This document shows, one piece after another, positions 41,190-48,801 of a stretch of DNA of 64,000 nucleotides. The notes beneath the pieces are model-generated. The model saw only the letters and a program-made list of their open reading frames with translations. It did not search any database and was not told the DNA's origin. The first letter of the stretch is position 1, and every line of letters starts with the position of its first letter. A program made the translations under genes and the position numbers. Source of the DNA: a virus; the IMG/VR virus record IMGVR_UViG_3300025168_000032, positions 121,653 through 185,652 of that record, one strand, 5' to 3'.

Positions 41190-41471
41190 ATGCCTATTCG
41201 TACTACCAATTCAGACATCCCCCGTCACTGGTCACACAACCAACCAGCCACAAGCCATAACAACCAATACAAGACAGATGGCCAGAACCTGTATAGCTAT
41301 CGCCAGATTATTGGTATCACCCTTAGCAACGGTGATAAAGTCCTACTTGATTATACATCGCCCGCTGGTCACATGATATCAATGACCACCTCCAACCACG
41401 TTGGAAGGGCCCGCAGTTATGCCGATGTTGTCATGAACCCCGACGCGGCCAAAGTTGCTGATTTGATATAA
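41190..41471 (+). CDS. Hypothetical protein
   Basis: A 93-residue protein; polar, His/Asn/Gln-rich N-terminus, then QIIGITLSNGDKVLLDYTSP, a beta hairpin, and a helical end. The strand pair with NGDKV resembles an SH3-like turn. Start set by AAGGAGAACTAAC. Confidence 0.6.
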   Translation: MPIRTTNSDIPRHWSHNQPATSHNNQYKTDGQNLYSYRQIIGITLSNGDKVLLDYTSPAGHMISMTTSNHVGRARSYADVVMNPDAAKVADLI

Positions 41472-41473
41472 CG

Positions 41474-41812
41474 ATGAAGTCAGACCTATACAAAATAAAA
41501 CTTATCAACAAGAGAACCGATAAGTCATGGGAGGTGAAAAGGAAGGGAAAGATAGAACGCAAAGGAAACCTATATATTCGCAAGTGTTATAGAGGGAGAA
41601 AGGGCCAATGGTCTATTATCCATAAGCATACCGACTCAGCGATCATAAAGCCCTTCCTTCGCCTGTCTCTCCCCCAAGCTCGTAGCATCTGCCAGAATAT
41701 CGGGCATTGGCAATGCTGGAAACGAAAGAGTGTTAAGGCCGTAAGATCCAGCCTGACCGAAGCCCAGAAGACAAAGCTATTGAAAGAGGTGAAACAATGT
41801 CAGCACATATAA
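41474..41812 (+). CDS. Basic hypothetical protein
   Basis: A 112-residue strongly basic protein (WEVKRKGKIERKGNLYIRK, YRGRKGQW, WKRKSVKAVRSS). Probably binds nucleic acid. Follows the previous stop by 2 nt. Confidence 0.6.
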   Translation: MKSDLYKIKLINKRTDKSWEVKRKGKIERKGNLYIRKCYRGRKGQWSIIHKHTDSAIIKPFLRLSLPQARSICQNIGHWQCWKRKSVKAVRSSLTEAQKTKLLKEVKQCQHI

Positions 41813-41937
41813 CCACGAACGGCAGCACCGTTCAAATCCACATTACACCAAAGAACAACCACAAGAGGGATAATATTATTTTTGTAGAGAAGGGACCAAG
41901 AGTAAGAAAGAACAAGAAGGTACAAAGCAATGACTGA
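41797..41937 (+). CDS. Small basic protein
   Basis: A 46-residue ORF (GSTVQIHITPKNNHKR, KGPRVRKNKKV). AAAGAGGTG precedes the ATG. It overlaps both neighbours. Confidence 0.5.
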   Translation: MSAHITTNGSTVQIHITPKNNHKRDNIIFVEKGPRVRKNKKVQSND

Positions 41938-42115
41938 TCCAATATCAAACACACAGCTTAGTAAGTCGGAACAGTTTGCTATTAACTTCGCTGCAATGCT
42001 GACGATCAACCAAGTCATCAAGGAAGCCCAGTATCAGCCCGAGCAAATCCGAAAGGAGCTTGAGAAAACCATCTATGACGCACTGCTGTTAAACCCCAAT
42101 CCTGCTGAGGCATAG
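41930..42115 (+). CDS. Helical hypothetical protein
   Basis: A 61-residue helical protein (KSEQFAINFAAMLTINQVIK, IRKELEKTIYDALL). Overlaps the previous gene by 8 nt. Confidence 0.5.
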   Translation: MTDPISNTQLSKSEQFAINFAAMLTINQVIKEAQYQPEQIRKELEKTIYDALLLNPNPAEA

Positions 42116-42117
42116 CT

Positions 42118-42384
42118 ATGAATCAAGACCTCATAAAATATAAAAACGTAAAAGTAGGGGACTTGTTAAAGAGTGAAAGCTTTAGAGGTAACCACGCAAC
42201 AGTATTAGATAAACGTTTAGAGTGGGACTTAATACCTACAAGCTGTGAATATATTGAATGGGGAATGATACAGGTGATTGATTGTTACGGTGATGTCTTC
42301 TGGTTTGAAGCTGATGAGCATGATGTTTATTTATGTTATCATCCTGATACAAAGGAGCCTGTAACACAGTGTGAAGATAAATAA
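42118..42384 (+). CDS. VGDLV-family small protein
   Basis: An 88-residue protein; VKVGDLLKSESFRG, WGMIQVIDCYGDVFWFEADE. Last plus-strand copy in the array proper. Confidence 0.6.
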   Translation: MNQDLIKYKNVKVGDLLKSESFRGNHATVLDKRLEWDLIPTSCEYIEWGMIQVIDCYGDVFWFEADEHDVYLCYHPDTKEPVTQCEDK

Positions 42385-42676
42385 AATGATCTACTACTAC
42401 ACTCCCCTGCGCCTGCTCGTGCCTGTTTGCGCTTGTCTGCTTGTGCTTGCAATGTCAATGGGGAGGAGTTTAGTAGAAAGGTGTAGATATTACTATGTTT
42501 TTAAGGTGTTTTTTATGTTAATGGTCTGTTTAGTGGTGGTTATGGTAGTGTATTTGGTGCACTTTCGCAGTGTAGCTTTGACGATATTCAGCTTACAACC
42601 TGTGTTATCCACGAGCAGCATTGACGATAAAGTAAACCTTTCAAACACCGTTCGGAAACCCAACAGTATTCTATGA
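42371..42676 (+). CDS. Possible membrane protein
   Basis: A 101-residue frame from GTG 42371 with two hydrophobic segments (LLVPVCACLLVLAMS and VFFMLMVCLVVVMVVYLV). There is no clear ribosome site. ATG 42386 is an alternative. Not certain to be expressed. Confidence 0.35.
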   Translation: MKINKMIYYYTPLRLLVPVCACLLVLAMSMGRSLVERCRYYYVFKVFFMLMVCLVVVMVVYLVHFRSVALTIFSLQPVLSTSSIDDKVNLSNTVRKPNSIL

Positions 42677-42694
42677 GCAATGTTTTGTTTTGCC

Positions 42695-42747
42695 GGACAT
42701 ATTGTGACCGCTTTCACGTTTGACAGAGGATATCATCGGGTTATATT
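42695..42747 (+). promoter_or_regulatory. Dyad promoter element 16 (variant with -35)
   Basis: GGACA-TATTG-TGACC (42695-42709), then TTGACA (42720-42725), 16 bp, TATATT (42742-42747). The dyad centre is 40 bp before the -10, 9 bp further than in elements 1-15, and no CTACCC follows. A leader of about 90 nt follows. Confidence 0.75.
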
Positions 42748-42843
42748 ATATATATGAAAAGGGCAAACAAATATTCTTTCTCCCCCTAAGAGAAACCTAA
42801 ACTAACCCCTTGATTTTCCTCACCTTTTTATTTTGGAGTTTTC

Positions 42844-42984
42844 ATGCACATCATCACAAGAACATGGTTAGGAATGACCCACACCGTAAAGATCCCAGCC
42901 AGTGACACGGCTCGTTTGTTCTTCTACTTGGAAGCTTATAGCAATCACCCCGAGGTTACATACACTCACAGCTTTGTCGAGTAA
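42844..42984 (+). CDS. Small hypothetical protein
   Basis: A 46-residue ORF, MHIITRTWLGMTHTVKIPAS at the start, after TTGGAG. First gene of variant element 16. Confidence 0.5.
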   Translation: MHIITRTWLGMTHTVKIPASDTARLFFYLEAYSNHPEVTYTHSFVE

Positions 42985-42985
42985 C

Positions 42986-43038
42986 GGACATAAATTGACC
43001 GGTTATGGATTCGACAGCAGACCCCAACGAGTTATATT
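42986..43038 (+). promoter_or_regulatory. Dyad promoter element 17 (variant with -35)
   Basis: GGACA-TAAAT-TGACC (42986-43000), TCGACA (43011-43016), 16 bp, TATATT (43033-43038). Dyad centre 40 bp before the -10. Confidence 0.75.
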
Positions 43039-43069
43039 ATATACATGAAAACAAACACTTTGGAGAACC

Positions 43070-43324
43070 ATGAACAATCTTTCACTTTATCAAGCCACCC
43101 AACAAGCCAACGAGCTTGCACAGAAGACCCGCCAAGATCATCACGTTGTAGGCAAAAGATCAATGGGAGATTATCATATCGTAGTCATGAGCGAACACGA
43201 GTTTTATCCTTACACGAGTTTGAAGACAACCGATAAGTTTCACGACATCCTAAGAACCAAGCGGGTTGACTGGTCCCTATGGACTCGCGATAGCAACCAA
43301 GGCGTAAAGGAAACACAACCATGA
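43070..43324 (+). CDS. Hypothetical protein
   Basis: An 84-residue protein; SLYQATQQANELAQKTRQ helix, then YHIVVMSEHEF. TTGGAGAACC precedes the ATG, which is preferred over an ATG at 43045 close to the predicted RNA start. Confidence 0.6.
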   Translation: MNNLSLYQATQQANELAQKTRQDHHVVGKRSMGDYHIVVMSEHEFYPYTSLKTTDKFHDILRTKRVDWSLWTRDSNQGVKETQP

Positions 43325-43410
43325 ATGAAGCCACCTTAGACCTTATCCTTATCTTTGCTATCTTCTTTCTATCATACCTTACCATCATTCTTTTAGGAGT
43401 TTTATTATGA
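43321..43410 (+). CDS. Tiny membrane peptide
   Basis: A 29-residue ORF that is nearly all membrane helix (TLDLILIFAIFFLSYLTIIL). ATGA overlaps at both ends couple it to its neighbours. Confidence 0.45.
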   Translation: MNEATLDLILIFAIFFLSYLTIILLGVLL

Positions 43411-43622
43411 GCCGTCAATCCACTTTAGTTCTCGCTGTTATCGTCGATGTCGCCTGTTGGTCCACCTTAATCCTTTTGCTTGTGCTCTTCCTTCCTTCAT
43501 GCGCTAAGGTTCCACAAGGCACCGTTACAGCCGTGTATGATGAGGTTGTTGTTGTTGATGCAACTCCCATGGTTATTGCAGTATCCGAAGAAATGACAGC
43601 TACAGAATACATTTTAGAATAG
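43407..43622 (+). CDS. Predicted lipoprotein
   Basis: A 71-residue protein with a hydrophobic N-terminus ending LPSCAK, a plausible lipobox (Cys32), then a Val-rich acidic exported part. Part of the three-gene unit from element 17. Confidence 0.5.
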   Translation: MSRQSTLVLAVIVDVACWSTLILLLVLFLPSCAKVPQGTVTAVYDEVVVVDATPMVIAVSEEMTATEYILE

Positions 43623-43674
43623 GACATTTTCTGTCCGGTGTCTTGTTTGACAGACCCTGTCACAATGTTATATT
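43622..43674 (+). promoter_or_regulatory. Dyad promoter element 18 (variant with -35)
   Basis: GGACA-TTTTC-TGTCC (43622-43636), TTGACA (43647-43652), 16 bp, TATATT (43669-43674). Dyad centre 40 bp before the -10. Confidence 0.75.
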
Positions 43675-43719
43675 ATATACATGAAAACAAACAACTTTCC
43701 CTTTTCCCTCGGAGCCTCA

Positions 43720-44067
43720 ATGAATTTCACTAACCTTCCTAAGCACTCAACCGATATCAAAGACTATGCTGACCAGCGTAACCCCGAGCTTAACGTGAAG
43801 CTTGCCAAGCAACTCAACGCACAGGCCGTCCGGTTGGAGCTTCTTTTTCTCGACATCTTGACCAGCCCTAAGCATCAAGAGATAGAGTATAAGGATATCC
43901 TACCATGGCGCCAGCGTGTCAGCTACCTTAAGAGTCAGGGCCAAGGTCGTGCAGCTAAGCGCATCGCAATTGCTGAAGCTGCAATAGAAGCCAAGCAGGT
44001 TGACAGTGACGAGGAGTTCATGACTGGATACAAGGAGTTCCTTGACAGTGAGTTCATTGTTAGCTAA
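43720..44067 (+). CDS. Hypothetical helical protein
   Basis: A 115-residue helical protein (LNVKLAKQLNAQAVRLELLF, AAKRIAIAEAAIEAKQV). ATG 43720 follows CGGAG. The in-frame ATG at 43681 falls at about the RNA start. Confidence 0.6.
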   Translation: MNFTNLPKHSTDIKDYADQRNPELNVKLAKQLNAQAVRLELLFLDILTSPKHQEIEYKDILPWRQRVSYLKSQGQGRAAKRIAIAEAAIEAKQVDSDEEFMTGYKEFLDSEFIVS

Positions 44068-44125
44068 CCACCTACCTACCCCCCAACCCTAACCTAACTA
44101 CTTATTATATTACCGGAGTTTATCT

Positions 44126-44293
44126 ATGTCTATTAAAGTAACCATTCAACCATCAACCAAATACGCCAACAGTTACCAAGTCGTCAAGACCATAACCTAT
44201 GAAGGCGCGGCCCGTCCTGTATCCCGCGAGGTGATCGAGTGTCACAACCTTGCTACCGCTAAGTGGGAAGCACGTAACGCAACACGCAAGTAA
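44126..44293 (+). CDS. Small hypothetical protein
   Basis: A 55-residue protein; VTIQPSTKYANSYQVVKT, strand-rich, basic end. CCGGAG precedes the ATG. The upstream CTACCTACCCCCC and TATTATATT vaguely recall the dyad promoters, but no dyad is present. Confidence 0.55.
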   Translation: MSIKVTIQPSTKYANSYQVVKTITYEGAARPVSREVIECHNLATAKWEARNATRK

Positions 44294-44476
44294 CAAAGAG
44301 TTACGCGTAACAAATAAATGTTTTGTTACGTTTACATTAAAGGGGGGGTCCTCCCCCCTCCCCCCTACTGCTCCCTCCTCTACGGGGATTCAAATAAGTA
44401 CCATTGAACCTGCCTTTTCGGCCGGCTAGTATATGGTACACTCACACTATTTCCAAAAAATCCGAGATTCGAAAAT
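44294..44476 (+). other. Structured intergenic region, no gene
   Basis: No convincing ORF. It holds a perfect palindrome GTTACGCGTAAC (44300-44311), a 7-bp GC hairpin AGGGGGG-N5-CCCCCCT (44341-44359) followed by a C-rich strand, and a 7-bp inverted repeat GTACCAT/ATGGTAC (44398-44439) enclosing GCC-TTTTC-GGC. It marks the boundary between the small-gene array and the virion-protein region. It could be a terminator region, a small RNA or a DNA-processing site. Confidence 0.5.
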
Positions 44477-44533
44477 TTGCCCAAAAATTTTTTCAGTTTT
44501 AAAGACTATTTAAGGTTAAAGAGGGATTCAACA

Positions 44534-44872
44534 ATGAAATTAACTAAAGAACTGCTTAGAAATATCATTAAACAGGAACTTAAAGAAGCCTACGGTAACC
44601 TTGGACCAGACGATGACACCGAAGAAGAATACCACGGCTCTATTCATCAACAAAGGGATCAAGATGATGCTAACCGTTCAAGCGAATTCGATAGACAACA
44701 CAACAGCGAAATGAAGAGGGACGAATTTATCCAAACACAGTATATGAATTGGGTTAAAGAACTCGGTAGGGGAAACCCCGAAGACCTTGAGAAGATTGTG
44801 GAAGTTCTAGATGAAGCCTATGACAAACTCGGAGAAGCCTTTGAGCTTGATGGGTATGTGGACTTTTACTAG
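44534..44872 (+). CDS. Unknown protein with head-targeting-like N-terminus
   Basis: A 112-residue acidic, helical protein starting MKLTKELLRNIIKQELKEA, the same leader class as proteins at 7873, 58978 and 62780. The body is rich in Asp/Glu/Gln. ATG 44534 is set by the leader match and AAAGAGGG upstream. Probably a virion-internal protein. Confidence 0.6.
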   Translation: MKLTKELLRNIIKQELKEAYGNLGPDDDTEEEYHGSIHQQRDQDDANRSSEFDRQHNSEMKRDEFIQTQYMNWVKELGRGNPEDLEKIVEVLDEAYDKLGEAFELDGYVDFY

Positions 44873-44875
44873 ACC

Positions 44876-45214
44876 ATGAAACCAATAATAATCCAAAACA
44901 GCAAGATCCCCAAGCTACTAAGCATATTCATCGACATATGGGCAATCACTTTATATCCTTTTGTTATTTGTAAGGGAGAGATGAACGAGGTCACTCTAAA
45001 CCATGAGAAGATCCACCTTGCACAACAAAAAGAATTGTGGCTTATTGGCTTCTATCCGTTGTATGCTTTCTATTGGCTTAAGGCCCGTCTATTTTCGGGT
45101 TTAACTTCCAATGAGGCCTACCGTGCCATTCCCTTCGAAAAGGAGGCATACGCCCATGAAACCGATGACCAATACCTTAATAGTCGCGAACGCTTCGCGT
45201 GGAGAAACCAATGA
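44876..45214 (+). CDS. Small HExxH membrane-associated protein
   Basis: A 112-residue protein with H43-E-K-I-H47 (LNHEKIHLAQQKEL), hydrophobic stretches (LSIFIDIWAITLYPFVI, WLIGFYPLYAFYWLKARLF) and AIPFEKEAYAHETD, which may supply a third ligand. It resembles small bacterial proteins of unknown role with this pattern. Protease activity is not shown. Confidence 0.6.
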   Translation: MKPIIIQNSKIPKLLSIFIDIWAITLYPFVICKGEMNEVTLNHEKIHLAQQKELWLIGFYPLYAFYWLKARLFSGLTSNEAYRAIPFEKEAYAHETDDQYLNSRERFAWRNQ

Positions 45215-45576
45215 ACTTAATATTTATCCTATTTTTCGCTTCGTGCATAACAAGCACAAGAAGTTTTATAAAGAATGCCCGAACGCAGTTTCCCAAGGGT
45301 TTCTATTGTAATGATATAATAAAGCAAAAAATGAACCAAGCCGGTTGCACTCAATTGTTAATTGATGAAAGCGCAACCGAATTAACGGTTAGGTGCCATA
45401 AGGAAGATAAGGATCGCGGAGAATTCTGGGATAACTGGGTATTTCGCATAACTCGCTCGGATACTGAAATAAATCCAGAAGCCTTTGTGGAAGTTCGACA
45501 ACATACAATATGTATTGATCAAAACATTCGCATTGAGGCATATCCCCCAAGCATTGTTAATATGACATTAAAATAA
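45211..45576 (+). CDS. Predicted lipoprotein
   Basis: A 121-residue protein; MNLIFILFFASC is a compact signal with lipobox FASC (Cys12). The exported part has several Cys (CNDII, GCTQLL, VRCHKE, TICID), so disulfides are likely. It converges with the tRNA-Ala on the other strand. Confidence 0.6.
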   Translation: MNLIFILFFASCITSTRSFIKNARTQFPKGFYCNDIIKQKMNQAGCTQLLIDESATELTVRCHKEDKDRGEFWDNWVFRITRSDTEINPEAFVEVRQHTICIDQNIRIEAYPPSIVNMTLK

Positions 45577-45649
45577 TGGAGAATAGCGGAATCGAACCGC
45601 TGACCTCCTGAATGCAAATCAGGCGCTCTCCCAACTGAGCTAATTCCCC
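45577..45649 (-). tRNA. tRNA-Ala (TGC)
   Basis: Read on the minus strand it folds into a complete 73-nt cloverleaf: acceptor GGGGAAT/ATTCTCC with the alanine-specific G3:U70 wobble, D-arm AGCTCAGTTGGGAGAGC, anticodon loop with TGC, TTCGATT T-loop and A73. CCA is not encoded. It starts one base after a convergent plus-strand stop. Confidence 0.95.
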
Positions 45650-45659
45650 TCAAGTCCCA

Positions 45660-46202
45660 TTATTCGAAAAAATCCCTTCGGGATATTGATTTGTAGTGTG
45701 TGCCAATTTCCATTTGGCTCCCTTCGCGCAAACGGTTGCCTTCCCCATCGATTCGGATATTGAAGGAGGCCTTATCGCCTTTGGCGTCATGGCTCTCAAT
45801 TTCGCGCATTTCATCCGCCCAAGCCATCAAGTACGTGGAGCCCTCAAAGGGTTCGCCCTTGAAGTCCGTGCGTAACCCGTAACATAAAATGTTTACGCTT
45901 ACACGATCCACCAATTCGGCCAAGTTTTTAACTTGTTTTTTTGTTAGGAACTGGGCTTCGTCGATGAATACCCATGAACCTTTCTTCCAGCCATACCCAA
46001 ACTCCGTTGTTTGGTCGTATACATAGGCTGTGGCCTGTATGCCTATCCTTGATACAATCAGCCCGCTTCCCCAACGATTGTCGAGAACGTGCGTGAACCT
46101 TGCCACTGACGCTCCTTTGGATTGGAGGTTGTGGGCTTTTTGTAGCAAATGAGTAGACTTACCGGCATCCATTCCCGAATAGTAGAATACTAACTTTGAC
46201 AT
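45660..46202 (-). CDS. tdk: Thymidine kinase
   Basis: A 180-residue type II thymidine kinase that makes dTMP from thymidine. P-loop GMDAGKST at residues 10-17, VFIDEAQFL, and LCYGLRTDFKGEPFEGS are clear. The four zinc Cys of bacterial TKs are absent: ESHDAKGDKASF stands where CxxC normally is, and the end lacks the late Cys/His pair. The start at 46202 (MSKLVFYYSG) is preferred to the longer frame from 46292. Confidence 0.9.
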   Translation of the reverse strand: MSKLVFYYSGMDAGKSTHLLQKAHNLQSKGASVARFTHVLDNRWGSGLIVSRIGIQATAYVYDQTTEFGYGWKKGSWVFIDEAQFLTKKQVKNLAELVDRVSVNILCYGLRTDFKGEPFEGSTYLMAWADEMREIESHDAKGDKASFNIRIDGEGNRLREGSQMEIGTHYKSISRRDFFE

Positions 46203-46207
46203 ATCTT

Positions 46208-46387
46208 TTACAACATTTGTAATGCGGGGAAATTCAGCATTTTTCCGGCAAATGTGATCGCGGCAGCGATACACCATAGGCCTGCGGCCCATGCAACAAT
46301 ATACATTGCCACTTGCAAACAGGTGTCAAATGGGCTAGATGCCATTTTCTTCGCGTATTCTTTGACTGTTTCTTTTATATTATCCAT
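46208..46387 (-). CDS. Small membrane protein
   Basis: A 59-residue protein with an amphipathic start (MDNIKETVKEYAKKM) and one long membrane region (LQVAMYIVAWAAGLWCIAAAITF). CAGGAGG precedes its ATG. First gene of the short minus-strand operon with tdk and tRNA-Ala. Confidence 0.65.
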   Translation of the reverse strand: MDNIKETVKEYAKKMASSPFDTCLQVAMYIVAWAAGLWCIAAAITFAGKMLNFPALQML

Positions 46388-46413
46388 GTTATAACCTCCT
46401 GCGGTTGTTTTGT

Positions 46414-46441
46414 ATTATAACCTATTAAAAAATTTTGTCAA
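46414..46441 (-). promoter_or_regulatory. Sigma-70-like promoter of the minus-strand operon
   Basis: On the minus strand: TTGACA (46441-46436), 16 bp, TATAAT (46419-46414). Near-perfect. Confidence 0.85.
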
Positions 46442-46472
46442 GGAAAAATGGTATTTTGTTTCTATTTAACGC

Positions 46473-46865
46473 ATGGATTTAATAACAACATATTTTTGCA
46501 AGGCAAGTCAAGTGGGATATCATGGCAATCTTTTTGGCGGGCGAATGCTCGCGTGGCTCGATGAGGCCGGAGCGGCCTATACCGCCCAATGTTGCGATTC
46601 CCCCCGAATGGTCACTAAGCATATATCGTCCGTAACGTTCGAAAAACCGGTCCGTCCGGGTCAGATCATTAAGATATACGGGGAAGTAAAGAAAGTCGGA
46701 AATACAAGCATTACCATCCGTTTAGAGGCACGTAGGCATAGTGTGTACAATGGTACCCAAAGGATGGTATGTTCCACGGAGATGGTTTTTGTCCGTATTG
46801 ACGGGGATGGAGAAAGTATCCCTTTAAGCCAAAAAGTAAAGGACAAATACAATAAAAAAGACTAA
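46473..46865 (+). CDS. Acyl-CoA thioesterase-like hotdog protein (YciA type)
   Basis: A 130-residue hotdog-fold protein. GYHGNLFGGRMLAWLDEAGAAY matches the YciA/acyl-CoA thioesterase active-site helix with its Asp, and VTFEKPVRPGQIIKIYGEV is the typical strand that follows. It hydrolyses acyl-CoAs in bacteria. In a phage it may redirect lipid or CoA metabolism, or be an acquired host gene. Confidence 0.8.
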   Translation: MDLITTYFCKASQVGYHGNLFGGRMLAWLDEAGAAYTAQCCDSPRMVTKHISSVTFEKPVRPGQIIKIYGEVKKVGNTSITIRLEARRHSVYNGTQRMVCSTEMVFVRIDGDGESIPLSQKVKDKYNKKD

Positions 46866-46890
46866 TTATTGCAAAAGGAATAATGTAATA

Positions 46891-48801
46891 ATGAGTTTTA
46901 ATACTAATAAGTGGAAAAAATTTTTACTGACGGAGAGCGAGCAACCTGAATTGCTTGAAGAGGCTCTCGAAGATCGTGTGCCGGTTTCTGTTGCCGAAGA
47001 GATAAGAGAGGACGCCTCTACGATGTCTTGGGTAAAGGGCGGAAAGCACCCCCAAGACGAAAAGGGTATGGAAAACCTTCTCGCGGATTGGTTTGTGCAA
47101 GCGCACGATCCCAAAGACTATGTGAGCCCAAGAAGGTGGTCTGAGTTTAATGAAAACTGGGCAAGAAATCAAGTAGTGGGGGTTATCGCTGATTTTTGGG
47201 AAAAAGCAAAGGGAAAAACCAACCCTCACATGCACCCCCTCCCTTCTGGTCACATGCAAGCGAGACAATTTCCAATTCTTAAAATGTTAGAGTATGATAA
47301 AAATCTGAATATTTCATTGGCGCAAGCACATCATGAAATGCAATCGTTCATTGTGTTGGGTAGTGAAGGTCGCACGAAATCTTGGGAGGGAACAAAGAGG
47401 CGGTTTATGGCAGACCCTGATTCTCCAAAGGGAGCGTGGATTGACAGACCCATGCCGGAAGCTTGGATGACCACTCCAAACCCAGCCACCATGACCAAAC
47501 CAGCGGTATTCAGAATTGCAAAAGGGTTTAAGAAATACCAAGTACGATCAAGAGGCGTCTTTGGGCCTGATATGCACAGCATGGATTTTCCATTTGATAT
47601 TGACTTTAAAACTGATGCTCCAACCTTTCAGACTATCGTAGATTATTTAAAACCGATTGACGAGCAATTCAACAAACTCACCGACCAAGAGGAAATCCAA
47701 ACCTATTATAACGAAGCAAATAGTTTAATCATGAGATCGTTTGGAAGGGTCTCTGCTCGGGAAATGAAATTGACATACAACTACTTGGTTGGAAAGCCAA
47801 AATCAGCACTCCCCGAATCTTCACTTGAAAAAATCAAGGCCGTTGCAGACGATACAAAAAAGTATTTTGGCGAGCAAGACCCGCTTTCTTATAAAATAAT
47901 GAACGGCGTTCACAAAAGATTAAAAAAGATTATAAACAGAGATGAAGGTGTAGAAGGCGAAGTTAAAGATGAAATGCTTATAAAACTACAACGGCACTTT
48001 TTAATGGCTTACAAGGGCTTGTATGTGGAGCTTATAAGGGACAGCAAAGACATTTTTGAATTTCTTGGCCTAAAAGCAGCAGGTTGGCGGGAGCTTAAAG
48101 GGAAAAGTCTTATAGATGCCATACGGTATTGTAAAGCTGCTATTAATAATTTTGAATCCGAAGACCAAGTTCGAATAAAGTACCCTGACGGTTCTTATTG
48201 GTATGAGATCGGAGCCGCTGGTTGTGAGGGAGATGAGGATAACGAGTGGAGAGACAAAGAATTAAAAAAAGCCGCTCAAAGACACGCCAACTGTGCTGCT
48301 GATGCTCATGGTTCTCTCTGGACTCTACGGTACAAAGACAAAGAAGGCTTAATTGAGTCTGAGGTCATGGTTTCATATTTCAAAGAACACAACAGAATTG
48401 GACAGATTAAAGGCAGCTTACCAAACTCAGTTGAAGGGCAAGGAAACCGCGCACCAGCAGAAAAATGGTGGAAACACACCCTTGACCTCATCAATCAACT
48501 TAAAATAACCGAAATTTACGAAGAAGGCCAATATACAACCTCAGACCAGCAAGGGAAGTTCAAACCATTCTTACTCTGGATTAAAAAGAATGCTAAGCAC
48601 GATGTTTATGTGAGAGTCAGTCCAGACCCAGATGAATGGCAAGCAAACCCAGAAGATGCAGAAAACCCTTGGGGCCCAGAGGCACCAGTGCCTTTTCAAG
48701 AAAGATTAAAAAGAAACCTTAACCTTAAACCAAAGAAAAAACTAAGTAATAACGCACAAGCAAAAATAGAATGGTATAATAAACGGAGAAACCGAAAATG
48801 A
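46891..48801 (+). CDS. Large putative virion-cargo protein with PcfJ-like module
   Basis: A 636-residue protein beginning MSFNTNKWKKFLLTESEQ, with an L-x-E site at residue 15, the W-K-K-F-L form of the head leader. Around residues 441-500 it has EIGAAGC...HANCAADAHGSLWTLRYK and IGQIKGS, which match the C...HC...SLR...QIKG pattern of the next protein. The module resembles PcfJ-like domains of mobile elements, of unknown activity. Basic C-terminus. Confidence 0.6.
   Translation: MSFNTNKWKKFLLTESEQPELLEEALEDRVPVSVAEEIREDASTMSWVKGGKHPQDEKGMENLLADWFVQAHDPKDYVSPRRWSEFNENWARNQVVGVIADFWEKAKGKTNPHMHPLPSGHMQARQFPILKMLEYDKNLNISLAQAHHEMQSFIVLGSEGRTKSWEGTKRRFMADPDSPKGAWIDRPMPEAWMTTPNPATMTKPAVFRIAKGFKKYQVRSRGVFGPDMHSMDFPFDIDFKTDAPTFQTIVDYLKPIDEQFNKLTDQEEIQTYYNEANSLIMRSFGRVSAREMKLTYNYLVGKPKSALPESSLEKIKAVADDTKKYFGEQDPLSYKIMNGVHKRLKKIINRDEGVEGEVKDEMLIKLQRHFLMAYKGLYVELIRDSKDIFEFLGLKAAGWRELKGKSLIDAIRYCKAAINNFESEDQVRIKYPDGSYWYEIGAAGCEGDEDNEWRDKELKKAAQRHANCAADAHGSLWTLRYKDKEGLIESEVMVSYFKEHNRIGQIKGSLPNSVEGQGNRAPAEKWWKHTLDLINQLKITEIYEEGQYTTSDQQGKFKPFLLWIKKNAKHDVYVRVSPDPDEWQANPEDAENPWGPEAPVPFQERLKRNLNLKPKKKLSNNAQAKIEWYNKRRNRK

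Noticed and set aside
42378-42420. A further dyad element near 42378
   Set aside because: Only ATGATCTACTAC resembles the right half. There is no left half-site and no -10 at 31 bp.
29666-43674. Repeated dyad elements as a CRISPR array
   Set aside because: Intervals are whole genes of varied length, the repeat contains a -10 and ribosome site, and no cas gene is present.
45700-45882. Plus-strand frame opposite thymidine kinase
   Set aside because: No ribosome site, and the kinase on the other strand is well supported.
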